DNA of 64,000 bases from contig OZ253504.1 in the NCBI GenBank assembly GCA_965262235.1, positions 3,100,001 to 3,164,000 of the forward strand, read 5' to 3'. The notes beneath the pieces are model-generated. The model was not told where the DNA came from and did no database searches. It saw nothing but the letters and a program-made list of their open reading frames with translations. The position numbers and the translations under genes are program-made. Positions 9,008 to 17,819 of this stretch are shown one piece after another. The DNA is from CATQGW01 sp965262235. Lineage in GTDB: Bacteria > Chloroflexota > Dehalococcoidia > Bin125. Every line of letters starts with the position of its first letter. Position 1 is the first letter of the stretch.

Positions 9008-9910
9008 TCAGCGAGTTGCGATCCGCGTCATGCGCGCCGCGCGAGTCACGTTGTTAAGCAGCATCGCGACGGTCATCGGGCCGACCCCGCCGGGCACCGG
9101 CGTGATGAACGAGGCGACCTCGCGGATGCCCTCAAAGTCCACATCGCCGACGAGCCGGTAGCCGCGCTTGCGCGACGCGTCGTCGACGCGATTGACGCCG
9201 ACATCGATCACGACCGCCCCCGGCCGCACCATCTCCGCCGTGACGGTGTTTGGGCGCCCCGACGCGACGACCAGAATGTCGGCGCGGCGGGTGTGCTCGG
9301 CCAGGTCGATCGTGTTGGTGTGGCAGACGGTGACGGTCGCGTTGGCGCCCGTGCGCTTCTGGGCCAGCATCGCGACCAGCGGCATCCCCACCAGGCGTGA
9401 GCGGCCCACGATCACGACGTGCTTCCCGCCCGGGTCGTTGCCGCTGCGCACGAGCAACTGCTGCACGCCGTGCGGCGTGGCCGGCAGGAAGCGTTCGCGC
9501 CCCTGCAGGATGCGGCCCTGGTTCGCCGGGTGCAGGCCATCGACATCCTTGAGCGGATCGATCCGTTCGAGCAGCCCGTCGGCGTGGACGCCTTCCGGTA
9601 GCGGCAGCTGCAGAATCATCCCGTGGATGTCGGGGTTGGCGTTGAGCTCGTCGATCTGCTCGCCGATCCGCGATTCGATGGTCGACGGGTCCCCCTCGGC
9701 CCCGATCCGGATCACGCGCACGCCGATGCCCGTCTCGGCGCCGGCGCGCTCCTTGCCGCGGACGTAGGAGGCGGAGGCCGGCGACTCCCCGACCAGCAGG
9801 ACCCCGAGCTGCGGCATCAGGCCTTCCCGCCGCAAGCCCTGCGTCTGTGTGGCGAGCGACGCGCGAATCCCAGCCGCGATCTTGGTCCCATCGATCAGCT
9901 GCGCAGCCAT
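9008..9910 (-). CDS. folD: Bifunctional methylene-tetrahydrofolate dehydrogenase/cyclohydrolase
   Basis: 300 residues from ATG 9910. Longer in-frame extension upstream lacks homology. Family signatures are clear: SYVRGKERAG with the catalytic Lys, ILQLPLPEGV, the DPLKDVDGLHPANQGRI stretch, the NADP-binding VIVGRSRLVGMPL and the C-terminal PVPGGVGPMTVAMLL. The enzyme interconverts 5,10-methylene-THF and 10-formyl-THF in the cytosol, feeding formyl groups to purine synthesis and to the fmt gene at 57.7-58.7 kb. It is divergent from acpS. Confidence 0.97.
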   Translation of the reverse strand: MAAQLIDGTKIAAGIRASLATQTQGLRREGLMPQLGVLLVGESPASASYVRGKERAGAETGIGVRVIRIGAEGDPSTIESRIGEQIDELNANPDIHGMILQLPLPEGVHADGLLERIDPLKDVDGLHPANQGRILQGRERFLPATPHGVQQLLVRSGNDPGGKHVVIVGRSRLVGMPLVAMLAQKRTGANATVTVCHTNTIDLAEHTRRADILVVASGRPNTVTAEMVRPGAVVIDVGVNRVDDASRKRGYRLVGDVDFEGIREVASFITPVPGGVGPMTVAMLLNNVTRAARMTRIATR

Positions 9911-10000
9911 ACAGCGAGCGTACGCGCGCCCCTCACTCTGCGCAGCCGCGCGCGCTGCAGCGGGACCGCGCCAACAGTGCACGGTGATACGATCCGCCCA

Positions 10001-10381
10001 ATGTCTCCCGACCTCACCTGCGGCGTCGACCTGCTGCTGCTCAAGCGCTTTCAGAGCGTGCTCGATCGGCACCGTGAGCGCTTCCTGAAGCGCATCTACA
10101 CCGAGCGCGAGCTCGACTACTGCCGCGACCGCACCCCCGAGCTGGCAGCTCGGTTCGCAGGCAAGGAAGCCGTGATGAAGGCGCTCGGCACCGGCGTGCG
10201 CGGGGTGCGCTGGCGCGAGATCGAGATCCTCGCCAACGCCCGCGGCAAGCCCGTCGTGATCCTGCACGGCGGGGCCGAGCGCCGCTCGCGCGAGATCGGG
10301 CTCGAGCGGATCGAAATCAGCCTCACCCATGAACGCACGATGGTCTGCGCGTTCGCCATTGGTCAGCCGGCGGTCACATGA
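10001..10381 (+). CDS. acpS: Holo-[acyl-carrier-protein] synthase
   Basis: 126 residues from ATG 10001; an upstream in-frame extension overlaps folD antisense and lacks similarity. CGVDLLLLKRFQSVL matches the Mg-binding GxDxxxxxR start, RFAGKEAVMKALGTG is the second signature with the Glu and Lys, and ISLTHERTMVCAFA the end motif (usual SxSH is SLTH here). It transfers phosphopantetheine from CoA to ACP. Its TGA overlaps the ATG of nnr (ATGA), a common acpS-nnr arrangement. Confidence 0.93.
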   Translation: MSPDLTCGVDLLLLKRFQSVLDRHRERFLKRIYTERELDYCRDRTPELAARFAGKEAVMKALGTGVRGVRWREIEILANARGKPVVILHGGAERRSREIGLERIEISLTHERTMVCAFAIGQPAVT

Positions 10382-12072
10382 AGTTGCTCACCTCAGCCGA
10401 GATGCGGGACCTTGAAGAGCGCGCCGAGGCCGCCGGGGTCTCGACCGACTCGCTGATGGAGCAGGCCGGCCTGGCGGTCGCTCAGGAAGCCTGGATGCAG
10501 CTCGGTTCGCTGGAGGACCGCCGGATCGTGGTCTTGGTCGGCCCCGGCAACAACGGCGGCGACGCCCTGGTCGCGGCTCGGCATCTCTCCGAGTGGGGCG
10601 CGCAGGTGCGCTGCTACGCGCTCAAGCCGCGCGACGACGCGCAGTGGCGACAGGCGATCGAGGCCGGCGCGGCCTGCGGGGCGGTTGCCGAGGACGAGAA
10701 TTTTGAGGCGCTCGACGCCCTGTTCGCCGGCGCCGAGACGGTGATCGACGGCCTGCTGGGGACGGGCAGCTCGCGACCGATCTCAGGCGACCTGGCCGAG
10801 ATCATGCAGCGCCTTGGCAGGATGCGATCGCGCTCCGTGCCGGCCAAGCTGATCGCCGTGGACCTGCCGACGGGCGTCGATGCCGACTCGGGGCGCGTCG
10901 ATCCGCTCGCGGTCGCAGCCGACGAGACGGTCACCTTCCACGCGCCCAAGGTCGGGCTCTACCTGCAGCCAGGGGCCGCGCTCACGGGATCAGTGCAGCA
11001 GGTCGAGATTGGGATCCCCGTCGGCCTCGACGACTATCTCGGCACCGAGCTGCTGGAGCGCCGCGCCGCGAAGGCGCTGCTGCCCGTGCGCGCCGCCGAT
11101 GCACACAAAGGGACGCACGGCACGCTGCTGATCGTGGCCGGCTCGGCGCGCTACCCCGGCGCGGCGATCCTCGCGGCCAACGCGGCCTATCGCGCCGGCG
11201 CAGGGCTCGTCACGATCGCCACGCCCGCCTCGATCTACGGCTTCATGGTGGCGGCAGCGCCCGAAGCGACCTGGTTGCCGCTGCCCGACGCCGAGCACCC
11301 GGGCGCGATCGGCCCGTCGGCGCTGCCATTGCTGCGCGAGGCGATCGAGTCAGCCTCGGCGCTCGCCGTGGGCTGCGGGCTCGGACTCCACGAAGCCACG
11401 GGGCACTTCGTCAACGACCTGCTGACCGACACCTCGGTCGCGCAGCTACCCGGCATCGTGGTCGACGCCGACGCGCTCAACCATCTCGCCGCCACATCCG
11501 ACTGGACGACAACCGCGCCGCTGATCTTCACGCCGCACCCCGGCGAGATGGCGCGGCTGACCAAGCGCAGCACCGATGAGGTGCAGGCCGCACGGCTCGA
11601 CCTCACGCGCAACTCCGCCGCCGAGTGGGATGCGGTCGTCGTGCTCAAGGGCGCGAACACCGTGATCGCCGCGCCTGATGGGCGCGCGCGGGTCAGCGAG
11701 ATCGCACAACCGGCGCTCGCAACCGCAGGCACCGGCGATGTGCTGACCGGCGCGATCGGGGCGCTGATCGCCCAGGGGCTCACGCCCTTCGACGCGGCCA
11801 CGCTGGGCGTCTACCTGCACGCCGACGCGGGCAATCGCGCCGCCCGGACGCGCGGCACGATCGGCGTGACCGCCGGCGATGTCGCCGAACATCTCGCGCT
11901 GGCCTCGCGCTCGCTGGCGGGCGAGGAACCGTTCGAAGCCCCTGCGCTGGGCGGCGGCCTCGGGCTCGGCCTCGGTGGGGGCACGGAGCAGGGCATGGGC
12001 GGTCTCGGCGCTGGCGGCGGCGGGCTCGAATCGCTGTTCGGCGGCGCAGCCGAGCCTGGCGGCTTGCAATAG
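10378..12072 (+). CDS. nnr: Bifunctional NAD(P)H-hydrate epimerase/dehydratase
   Basis: 564 residues. N-terminal YjeF_N epimerase domain (about 1-220) with VGPGNNGGDALVAARHL and the IDGLLGTG loop; C-terminal ribokinase-like dehydratase (about 230-525) with HKGTHGTLLIVAGSARYPGA and the catalytic ATAGTGDVLTGAIGALIAQG. It repairs hydrated NADH and NADPH. The last 45 residues are an unusual Gly-rich tail (GGGLGLGLGGGTEQ...), probably disordered. Translation is coupled to acpS. Confidence 0.96.
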   Translation: MKLLTSAEMRDLEERAEAAGVSTDSLMEQAGLAVAQEAWMQLGSLEDRRIVVLVGPGNNGGDALVAARHLSEWGAQVRCYALKPRDDAQWRQAIEAGAACGAVAEDENFEALDALFAGAETVIDGLLGTGSSRPISGDLAEIMQRLGRMRSRSVPAKLIAVDLPTGVDADSGRVDPLAVAADETVTFHAPKVGLYLQPGAALTGSVQQVEIGIPVGLDDYLGTELLERRAAKALLPVRAADAHKGTHGTLLIVAGSARYPGAAILAANAAYRAGAGLVTIATPASIYGFMVAAAPEATWLPLPDAEHPGAIGPSALPLLREAIESASALAVGCGLGLHEATGHFVNDLLTDTSVAQLPGIVVDADALNHLAATSDWTTTAPLIFTPHPGEMARLTKRSTDEVQAARLDLTRNSAAEWDAVVVLKGANTVIAAPDGRARVSEIAQPALATAGTGDVLTGAIGALIAQGLTPFDAATLGVYLHADAGNRAARTRGTIGVTAGDVAEHLALASRSLAGEEPFEAPALGGGLGLGLGGGTEQGMGGLGAGGGGLESLFGGAAEPGGLQ

Positions 12073-12219
12073 GCTGCTGACTACCGCTCACACTCAGCCC
12101 CAACTCACGTTCGCATATGTCGGGACCGCGGCGGCGATCGCGGCTCGCAGGGCTAGACTGAATCGAACGCCGCTCAACTACAGGGCCGCTCAACCTGCCG
12201 GAAGCTCGCGGAGGCGCAC

Positions 12220-13464
12220 GTGGCCGACGATCAGCGCATTGTGGTGACCGGGATGGGCGTCGTTTCTGCGCTCGGTCATAATCTCGTCGACACCTGGGAG
12301 GGCCTCTCCACCGGCCGCTCCGGCGTCGAGCAGATCCACCTGTTCGACCCGCACCGCCTGAGCGTGCAGATCGCCGCGCAGGTGCCCAACTGGCAGCCCG
12401 CCGACTACATGCCCAAGAAGGAAGCGCGGCGGATGGACCGCTACAGCCAGTTCGCTGTCGCGGCCGCCCACGAGGCCGTGCGGCACTCCGGACTCGGCCA
12501 CTTCGAAGGCTCCGACCGCACCGGCGTGATGGTCGGCACCGGGATCGGCGGGATCATCACCACCGAAGCGCAGTTCCGCGTCCTCGATACCCGCGGACCC
12601 GAGCGCGTTTCGCCCTTCGTGGTCCCGATGATGCTGCCGAACATGGCGAGCGGCCAGGTCAGCATCGCGCTCGGTGCGCGCGGACCCAATCTCGCCCCCG
12701 TCTCCGCCTGCTCCAGCGCCGCCGACGCGCTCGGCCTCGCCGCCGAAACGATCCGCCGCGGCGACGCCGACATCATGCTCGCCGGCGGCGCCGAAGCGCC
12801 GATCTGCGAGATGGCCGTGGCCGGCTTCGCCGCTGCTCGCGCGCTCTCTGCACGCAACGAGCTGCCCGCCGCCGCCTCCAGGCCCTTCGACGCCGAACGC
12901 GATGGGTTCGTCATGGGCGAAGGCGCCGGCATCCTCGTGCTGGAACGCGCCGACCACGCGCAGACGCGCGGGGCGCAGATCCTCGCCGAGATCTGCGGCT
13001 ACGCCACCGTCGGCGACGCCTACCACATCACGCAGCCCGCCGAGGGCGGCGACGGCGGCGTCCGCGCGATGTCGATGGCGCTCAAGAACGCGAAGATCGA
13101 GCCCGCCGATGTCGACTACGTGAACGCGCACGGCACCTCCACGCCGCTGAACGACAAGTTCGAAACGATGGCGATCAAGACGGTCTTCGGCGAGTCGGCC
13201 TGGGACATCTCGATCTCCTCAACCAAGTCGATGACCGCCCACCTGCTCGGCGCGGCGGGCGCGATCGAGGCGGTCGCCTCGATCCAGGCGATCCGCGAAG
13301 GCCTGATCCCGCCCACCATCAACCTCGAGCATCCGGACCCGGAGTGCGATCTCGACTACACGCCGAACGTGGCGCGCAAGCGCGATGTGCGCGTCGCGAT
13401 CTCGAACTCGATGGGCTTCGGCGGACATAACGCCTGCCTCGTGTTCCGCCGCTGGGAGGCGTAG
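12220..13464 (+). CDS. fabF: Beta-ketoacyl-ACP synthase II
   Basis: 414 residues from GTG 12220, with GGAGG 7 bases before it. Thiolase-fold condensing enzyme: active Cys164 in VSACSSAADA, His in NAHGTSTPLND and His in KSMTAHLLGAAGA, all present. It extends acyl-ACP with malonyl-ACP in fatty-acid synthesis. TACSS-type cysteine context with Ser in first place (SACSS) is slightly unusual but keeps the nucleophile. acpS lies about 2 kb upstream on the same strand, so ACP charging and use are encoded together. recJ follows after 6 bases. Confidence 0.95.
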   Translation: MADDQRIVVTGMGVVSALGHNLVDTWEGLSTGRSGVEQIHLFDPHRLSVQIAAQVPNWQPADYMPKKEARRMDRYSQFAVAAAHEAVRHSGLGHFEGSDRTGVMVGTGIGGIITTEAQFRVLDTRGPERVSPFVVPMMLPNMASGQVSIALGARGPNLAPVSACSSAADALGLAAETIRRGDADIMLAGGAEAPICEMAVAGFAAARALSARNELPAAASRPFDAERDGFVMGEGAGILVLERADHAQTRGAQILAEICGYATVGDAYHITQPAEGGDGGVRAMSMALKNAKIEPADVDYVNAHGTSTPLNDKFETMAIKTVFGESAWDISISSTKSMTAHLLGAAGAIEAVASIQAIREGLIPPTINLEHPDPECDLDYTPNVARKRDVRVAISNSMGFGGHNACLVFRRWEA

Positions 13465-13470
13465 AGCGAC

Positions 13471-15222
13471 GTGACGCGAACGCGCCGCGACGGCCTCAGC
13501 GGTCGCGATTGGCGCATCGCCGCGCCCGAGGACGCACCGACCATCGCCGACCTCGACGCTCCGGCATTCGTCGGGCGGCTGCTGCGCCGCCGCGGGATCG
13601 AGAACGCCGCGCAGGCCGAGGCGTTTCTCGACCCCGACCGCCACGTGCCGGCCGCGCCGCTGGCGGGGATGAGCGCCGCCGTCGAGCGGATCATGCGCGC
13701 CCGCCGGGACCGTGAAGCCGTCGCCGTCTACGGCGACTACGACGTCGACGGCGTCACCTCGACCACGATCCTGCACGAGGCGCTCGACGCGCTGGGGATC
13801 GACAGCCGCTGGTTCATCCCGCACCGCCGTGAGGACGGCTACGGCCTGCATGGGCGCCAACTGAAGCGGCTCGCCGATGCGGGCGCGAGCCTCGTGATCA
13901 CCGCCGACTGCGGAATCACCGCGAACGACACGATCAGCAGCGCGGAGGACCAGAGCGGCCTCGAGTTCGTGATCGTCGACCACCACACGCCCGACGGGCC
14001 GCTGCCCGACGTAGCGGCGCTGCTCGCCCCGCGTACCGAGGACCCGCACCACCCGCTCGCAGAGCTCTCCACCGGCGGCCTGGCCTATCACCTCGCGCAC
14101 GCGTTGATGGCCGCGGCGGGAATCGACACCCCGACCGAGCGCTGGCTCGATCTCGCGGCGCTCAGCACGATCGCCGATGTGGTCCCGCTGGTCGGCGAGA
14201 ACCGGCGCTTGGTCCACGCCGGCCTGCGCAGTCTGCAGCCGATCGAGCGCCCGGGTTTGAAGGCGCTGGTCAACTTCGGCGCGCGCGGCCAGATCGACTC
14301 GGAGGCGGTCGCATTCCAGATCGCGCCGCGCATCAACGCCGCCGGCCGTCTCGAGAGCGCCTCACTCGCGGTCGAGCTGCTGCTCAGCCCCAACGCCGAC
14401 CAGGCCGTCGTGCTCGCGCATCAGCTCGACGCGCTCAACACCAAACGCCGCGTGCTCTCCGACGCCGCCTACAAACGCGCGTTCAGCCAGGTCGAGGCGC
14501 GGCCCAGCAACGGCGTGCAGCCGCTGGTCGTCTTCGCCGGTGACGACGAGACGCACCCCGGCGTGGTCGGGATCGTCGCCGGCCGCCTGCAGGACCACTT
14601 CCGGCGCCCGTCGTTCGCGTACACCGTCGAGGACGGCGTGGCGCAGGCTTCGGGCCGCTCGCCCGCGCCGTTCGATCTGGCCGCGATGCTCGCGTCCTGC
14701 GACGACCTGCTGATCCGCCACGGCGGCCACGCCCGCGCGGCGGCGTTCACGGCCGAGACGCGCCATCTCCCGGCCCTGCTCGAGCGCCTCTGCGCCTACG
14801 CGGAGCAGGCGCTCGAAGCGACGGCCGCGGCCACACCACGGCCGACGCTGGAGATCGACGGCCAGGTCTCGCTGCACGCCGTCAGCCCCGAGCACGTGCG
14901 CTGGATCGAGCGGCTGCAACCGTTCGGCGCCGCCAACCCGCCGCCGCTCTTCCTCAGCGAGGACGTGCTGATCTCGTCGACCCGCCGGATGGGCGCGGGG
15001 AAGTTGCACCTGCGGCTCAACGTCGGCCCACGCCACCCCGATTGGCGCAGCCCCGACTGGCCCGCGGTGGCCTGGCGTCAGGGCCACGCTGCGGTCAGGG
15101 CCGGGCAGAGCGTCGACCTGGTCTGGTCGCTGCGCCGCGACTGGCGCCGCCAGCCCGAGCTCGAGGTCCACGATCTGTCGCTGCGCCAGAAAAATGCTCC
15201 CCCTGCGGAGACCTGCGCGTAA
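13471..15222 (+). CDS. recJ: Single-stranded-DNA-specific 5'-3' exonuclease RecJ
   Basis: 583 residues from GTG 13471 (GGAGG in the fabF end). DHH-family motifs: AVYGDYDVDGVTSTTIL (motif I), ITADCGI (motif II), IVIVDHHTPDG (motif III, DHH), and the DHHA1 Gly-rich GGHARAAAFT. The OB-like C-terminus follows. The protein degrades single-stranded 5' ends in recombination and repair. The last codons (ending PPAETCA) and the TAA come from the left inverted repeat of a 177-bp repeat element, so the native C-terminus has been replaced by element sequence. Confidence 0.95.
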   Translation: MTRTRRDGLSGRDWRIAAPEDAPTIADLDAPAFVGRLLRRRGIENAAQAEAFLDPDRHVPAAPLAGMSAAVERIMRARRDREAVAVYGDYDVDGVTSTTILHEALDALGIDSRWFIPHRREDGYGLHGRQLKRLADAGASLVITADCGITANDTISSAEDQSGLEFVIVDHHTPDGPLPDVAALLAPRTEDPHHPLAELSTGGLAYHLAHALMAAAGIDTPTERWLDLAALSTIADVVPLVGENRRLVHAGLRSLQPIERPGLKALVNFGARGQIDSEAVAFQIAPRINAAGRLESASLAVELLLSPNADQAVVLAHQLDALNTKRRVLSDAAYKRAFSQVEARPSNGVQPLVVFAGDDETHPGVVGIVAGRLQDHFRRPSFAYTVEDGVAQASGRSPAPFDLAAMLASCDDLLIRHGGHARAAAFTAETRHLPALLERLCAYAEQALEATAAATPRPTLEIDGQVSLHAVSPEHVRWIERLQPFGAANPPPLFLSEDVLISSTRRMGAGKLHLRLNVGPRHPDWRSPDWPAVAWRQGHAAVRAGQSVDLVWSLRRDWRRQPELEVHDLSLRQKNAPPAETCA

Positions 15223-15383
15223 TCTCCATTTCCCCTCTCCCCCCGCGGAGCGGGGGGAGATGCCGCAGGCAGAGGGGGGCTCCGGGCGCGCCCTCACCAG
15301 ATAGCTGAAGCTCCCCACCGTCACTTCGTGACACCGCCACCGGCAGGGAAGATCGGAGCAGTGGGAATTACGCGCAGGTCTCC
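15207..15383 (+). repeat. 177-bp MITE-like element, copy A
   Basis: The ends GGAGACCTGCGCGTAA (15207-15222) and TTACGCGCAGGTCTCC (15368-15383) are perfect 16-bp inverted repeats; with a one-base gap the similarity extends outward through CCCCTGC. The interior contains one copy of the palindromic repeat (15232-15280). A second copy of the same length and with only scattered base differences lies at 44861-45037. There is no open reading frame inside, so it would need a transposase in trans. The left end supplies the stop codon of recJ. Confidence 0.85.
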
Positions 15384-15583
15384 TGCAGGGGAGCTGTCGC
15401 GCAGCGACTGAGGGGGAGGCCGCTGCGAGCCGCTCAGACCGTACCGTCCCCTCGCCCAATCGGTAGGCAGTCGCCGGGCGATCGCCCTGTCATCGGTTAG
15501 CATTCTGGCCAATTGTCAGCCACGTCGACGGTGGGCCGAACGCCCAGCAGGAACTGTGTCGGCGTGTCCGTGCGGAGCATGCC

Positions 15584-17635
15584 ATGACCACGAGTATCGA
15601 GAACATCCGCAACATCGCCGTCGTCGGCCATCAGGGCGCCGGCAAGACGACCCTCGTCGAGGTGCTCGCCTTCGCCACCGGCGCCACCACTCGCATCGGC
15701 CGCGTCGAAGACGGCAACACCATCTCCGACTTCGACCCCGAAGAGCAGCACCGCGGGATGTCGGTCAACACCTCGCTGGTCTCGCTGACCCGCAACGACC
15801 TGCGGATCAACCTGCTCGACACCCCCGGCTACGCCGACTTCGTGGGCGAGGTCGTCGCCGCGAACGCCGTCGCCGACGCTGTGATCGTGGTCGTCGACGC
15901 CTCCTCGGGCGTGCAGGTCGGCACCGAGATCGCCTGGCGGATGGCCCGCCGTCGAGGCCTCCCGCGCGCCGTCGTGATCACTCGGCTCGACCGCGAAAAT
16001 TCGAGCTGGGAAGAGGCGCTGGACTCCGTGCAGAGGACGCTCGGCCCCGAATGTCAACCGCTCTTCCTGCCGATCGGCGCCGAATCGAGCTTCAGCGGCG
16101 CGATCGATGTGCTCACCGGGCGCGCCTACGAGGGCGACGGACGCAACGCGTCCGATCCCCCCGCTGACGCCGCCGCGGCAGCCGCGGACGCACGCGAGGG
16201 CCTCGTCGAGCGCATCGTCGAGGTCGACGAGGACCTGATGCTCGCCTACCTGGAGGACGAAGAGATCTCCGACGAGGAGATCGTGGCCGGCCTGCGCCCA
16301 GCGGTCCAGACGGGCGCGTTGGTGCCGGTGCTGCCGGCCTGCGCGTCGGCGAACATCGGCGCCTGGCCGCTGCTCCGGCTGATCGAGAACGCCTTCCCTA
16401 ACCCGTCCGAAGCGCCGCGCATCGCCGCCGATGTCGCCACCGACCCGGCTGCGAGCGCCACCGCGTTCGTCTTCAAGACCACCGCCGACGAGTTCGTCGG
16501 CAAGCTCTCCTACCTGCGCGTCGCCAGCGGTACGCTGCGCGGCGACTCACACCTGCAGAACTCACGCGAGGGCGATGACGAGCGCCTCTCCGGCCTCTCC
16601 CACGCGGTCGGCAAGGAGCTGAGGACCGCCGCAGACATGGTCGCGGGCGACGTCGGCGTCGTGACCAAGCTCTCCCATACCACGACCTTCGACACGCTGC
16701 GCGAGCGCGGCTCCAGCGTCTTGATCCCACCGCCCGACATGCCCGCGCCGATCTACGCCGCGGCTGTCGAGCCGCGCTCCAAAACCGATGTCGACAAGCT
16801 CGGCCCCAGCCTCGCGCGCCTCGTCGAGGAGGACCCGACGCTGCGGATCGAGCGCGATCGCGACAGCGGCGAGACGATTCTTTCCGGCCTCGGCGAGTCG
16901 CACGTGCAGCTCGCCGCCGACCAGCTACAGCGCAAGTTCAAGGTCGAGGTCGACATCCGTGACCGCCGCGTGCCCTACCGCGCGACCGTCACGCTGGTCG
17001 GCCAGGCCGAGTATCTGCACAAGAAGCAGACCGGCGGTCACGGCCAGTACGCCCGCGTCGCGCTGCGCGTCGAGCCGCGCGAACGCGGCAAGGGCTTCGA
17101 GTTCGGCAACGAGATCGTCGGCGGCTCGGTCCCGCGCAACTACATCCCCGCCGTCGAGAAGGGCGTCCTCGAGGCGCTGCCCTCCGGCGCGATCGGCTCC
17201 TACCCGCTGACCGACGTGCGCGTCGTGCTCTTCGACGGCAAGCACCACGATGTCGACTCCAGCGAGATGGCCTTCAAGCTGGCCGCCAGCCAGGCGCTCA
17301 AGGAGGCGACCGGCTCCGCGCGCCCGATTCTGCTCGAGCCGATCCAGTCCTACCGCATCCTCGTGCCCGACCAGTCGACCGGCGATGTGATCAGCGACCT
17401 CAACTCGCGCCGCGCGCGGGTGCTCGGCATGGAGCCGATCGAGGATCCGGCCTCCCACTCCTACGTGCTGGCCGAGGGCCCGATGGCCGAATTCCTGCAC
17501 TACGCCACCGACCTGCGCTCGATGACCGGCGGGCGCGGCACGTTCTCCTGGGCGTTCGTCCGCTACGACCCGGTGCCCGAGCACGTCGCCCAAAAGGTGC
17601 GCCAGGAGGACGCCGCGTTCATGGCCGCAACCTAG
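15584..17635 (+). CDS. Elongation factor G-like translational GTPase (EF-G2/FusA2 type)
   Basis: 683 residues, close to EF-G length. P-loop VVGHQGAGKTTL, G3 LLDTPGYADF, then domains II-V with the EF-G IV/V pattern (KKQTGGHGQYARVAL, PRNYIPAVEKGV, and SHSYVLAEGPMAEFLHYATDLRSMTGGRGTF). The G2 region reads EEQHRGMSVNTS where canonical EF-G has ...GITI, and the G4 motif is ITRLDREN instead of NKxD. These differences place it with the EF-G-like paralogues whose function is unclear, and suggest altered nucleotide handling. The housekeeping fusA should be elsewhere. Confidence 0.88.
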   Translation: MTTSIENIRNIAVVGHQGAGKTTLVEVLAFATGATTRIGRVEDGNTISDFDPEEQHRGMSVNTSLVSLTRNDLRINLLDTPGYADFVGEVVAANAVADAVIVVVDASSGVQVGTEIAWRMARRRGLPRAVVITRLDRENSSWEEALDSVQRTLGPECQPLFLPIGAESSFSGAIDVLTGRAYEGDGRNASDPPADAAAAAADAREGLVERIVEVDEDLMLAYLEDEEISDEEIVAGLRPAVQTGALVPVLPACASANIGAWPLLRLIENAFPNPSEAPRIAADVATDPAASATAFVFKTTADEFVGKLSYLRVASGTLRGDSHLQNSREGDDERLSGLSHAVGKELRTAADMVAGDVGVVTKLSHTTTFDTLRERGSSVLIPPPDMPAPIYAAAVEPRSKTDVDKLGPSLARLVEEDPTLRIERDRDSGETILSGLGESHVQLAADQLQRKFKVEVDIRDRRVPYRATVTLVGQAEYLHKKQTGGHGQYARVALRVEPRERGKGFEFGNEIVGGSVPRNYIPAVEKGVLEALPSGAIGSYPLTDVRVVLFDGKHHDVDSSEMAFKLAASQALKEATGSARPILLEPIQSYRILVPDQSTGDVISDLNSRRARVLGMEPIEDPASHSYVLAEGPMAEFLHYATDLRSMTGGRGTFSWAFVRYDPVPEHVAQKVRQEDAAFMAAT

Positions 17636-17663
17636 CCGGGTGCTGAACGAGTCATCGCATCCG

Positions 17664-17753
17664 CTCCCTCTCTCCCCCCCGCAGAGCGGGGGGGATCGGA
17701 TCCCCTCTCCCCCCGCAGAGCGGGGGGAGATGTCACGAAGTGACAGAGGGGGG
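17664..17753 (+). repeat. Palindromic intergenic repeat, one partial and one full copy
   Basis: A partial copy (C-tract/G-tract hairpin only, 17664-17694) precedes a full copy at 17702-17753: CCCCTCT closing AGAGGGG, inner hairpin CTCCCCCCGC/GCGGGGGGAG and second hairpin TGTCAC-GAA-GTGACA. It occupies most of the gap between the EF-G paralogue and the DUF885 gene. Confidence 0.85.
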
Positions 17754-17819
17754 CTCCCCCGCCCGATCCCGCCCAATGCCACACGTCAACCCAGGTAGAC
17801 CCAAGCTGGAAGCGAGCCC

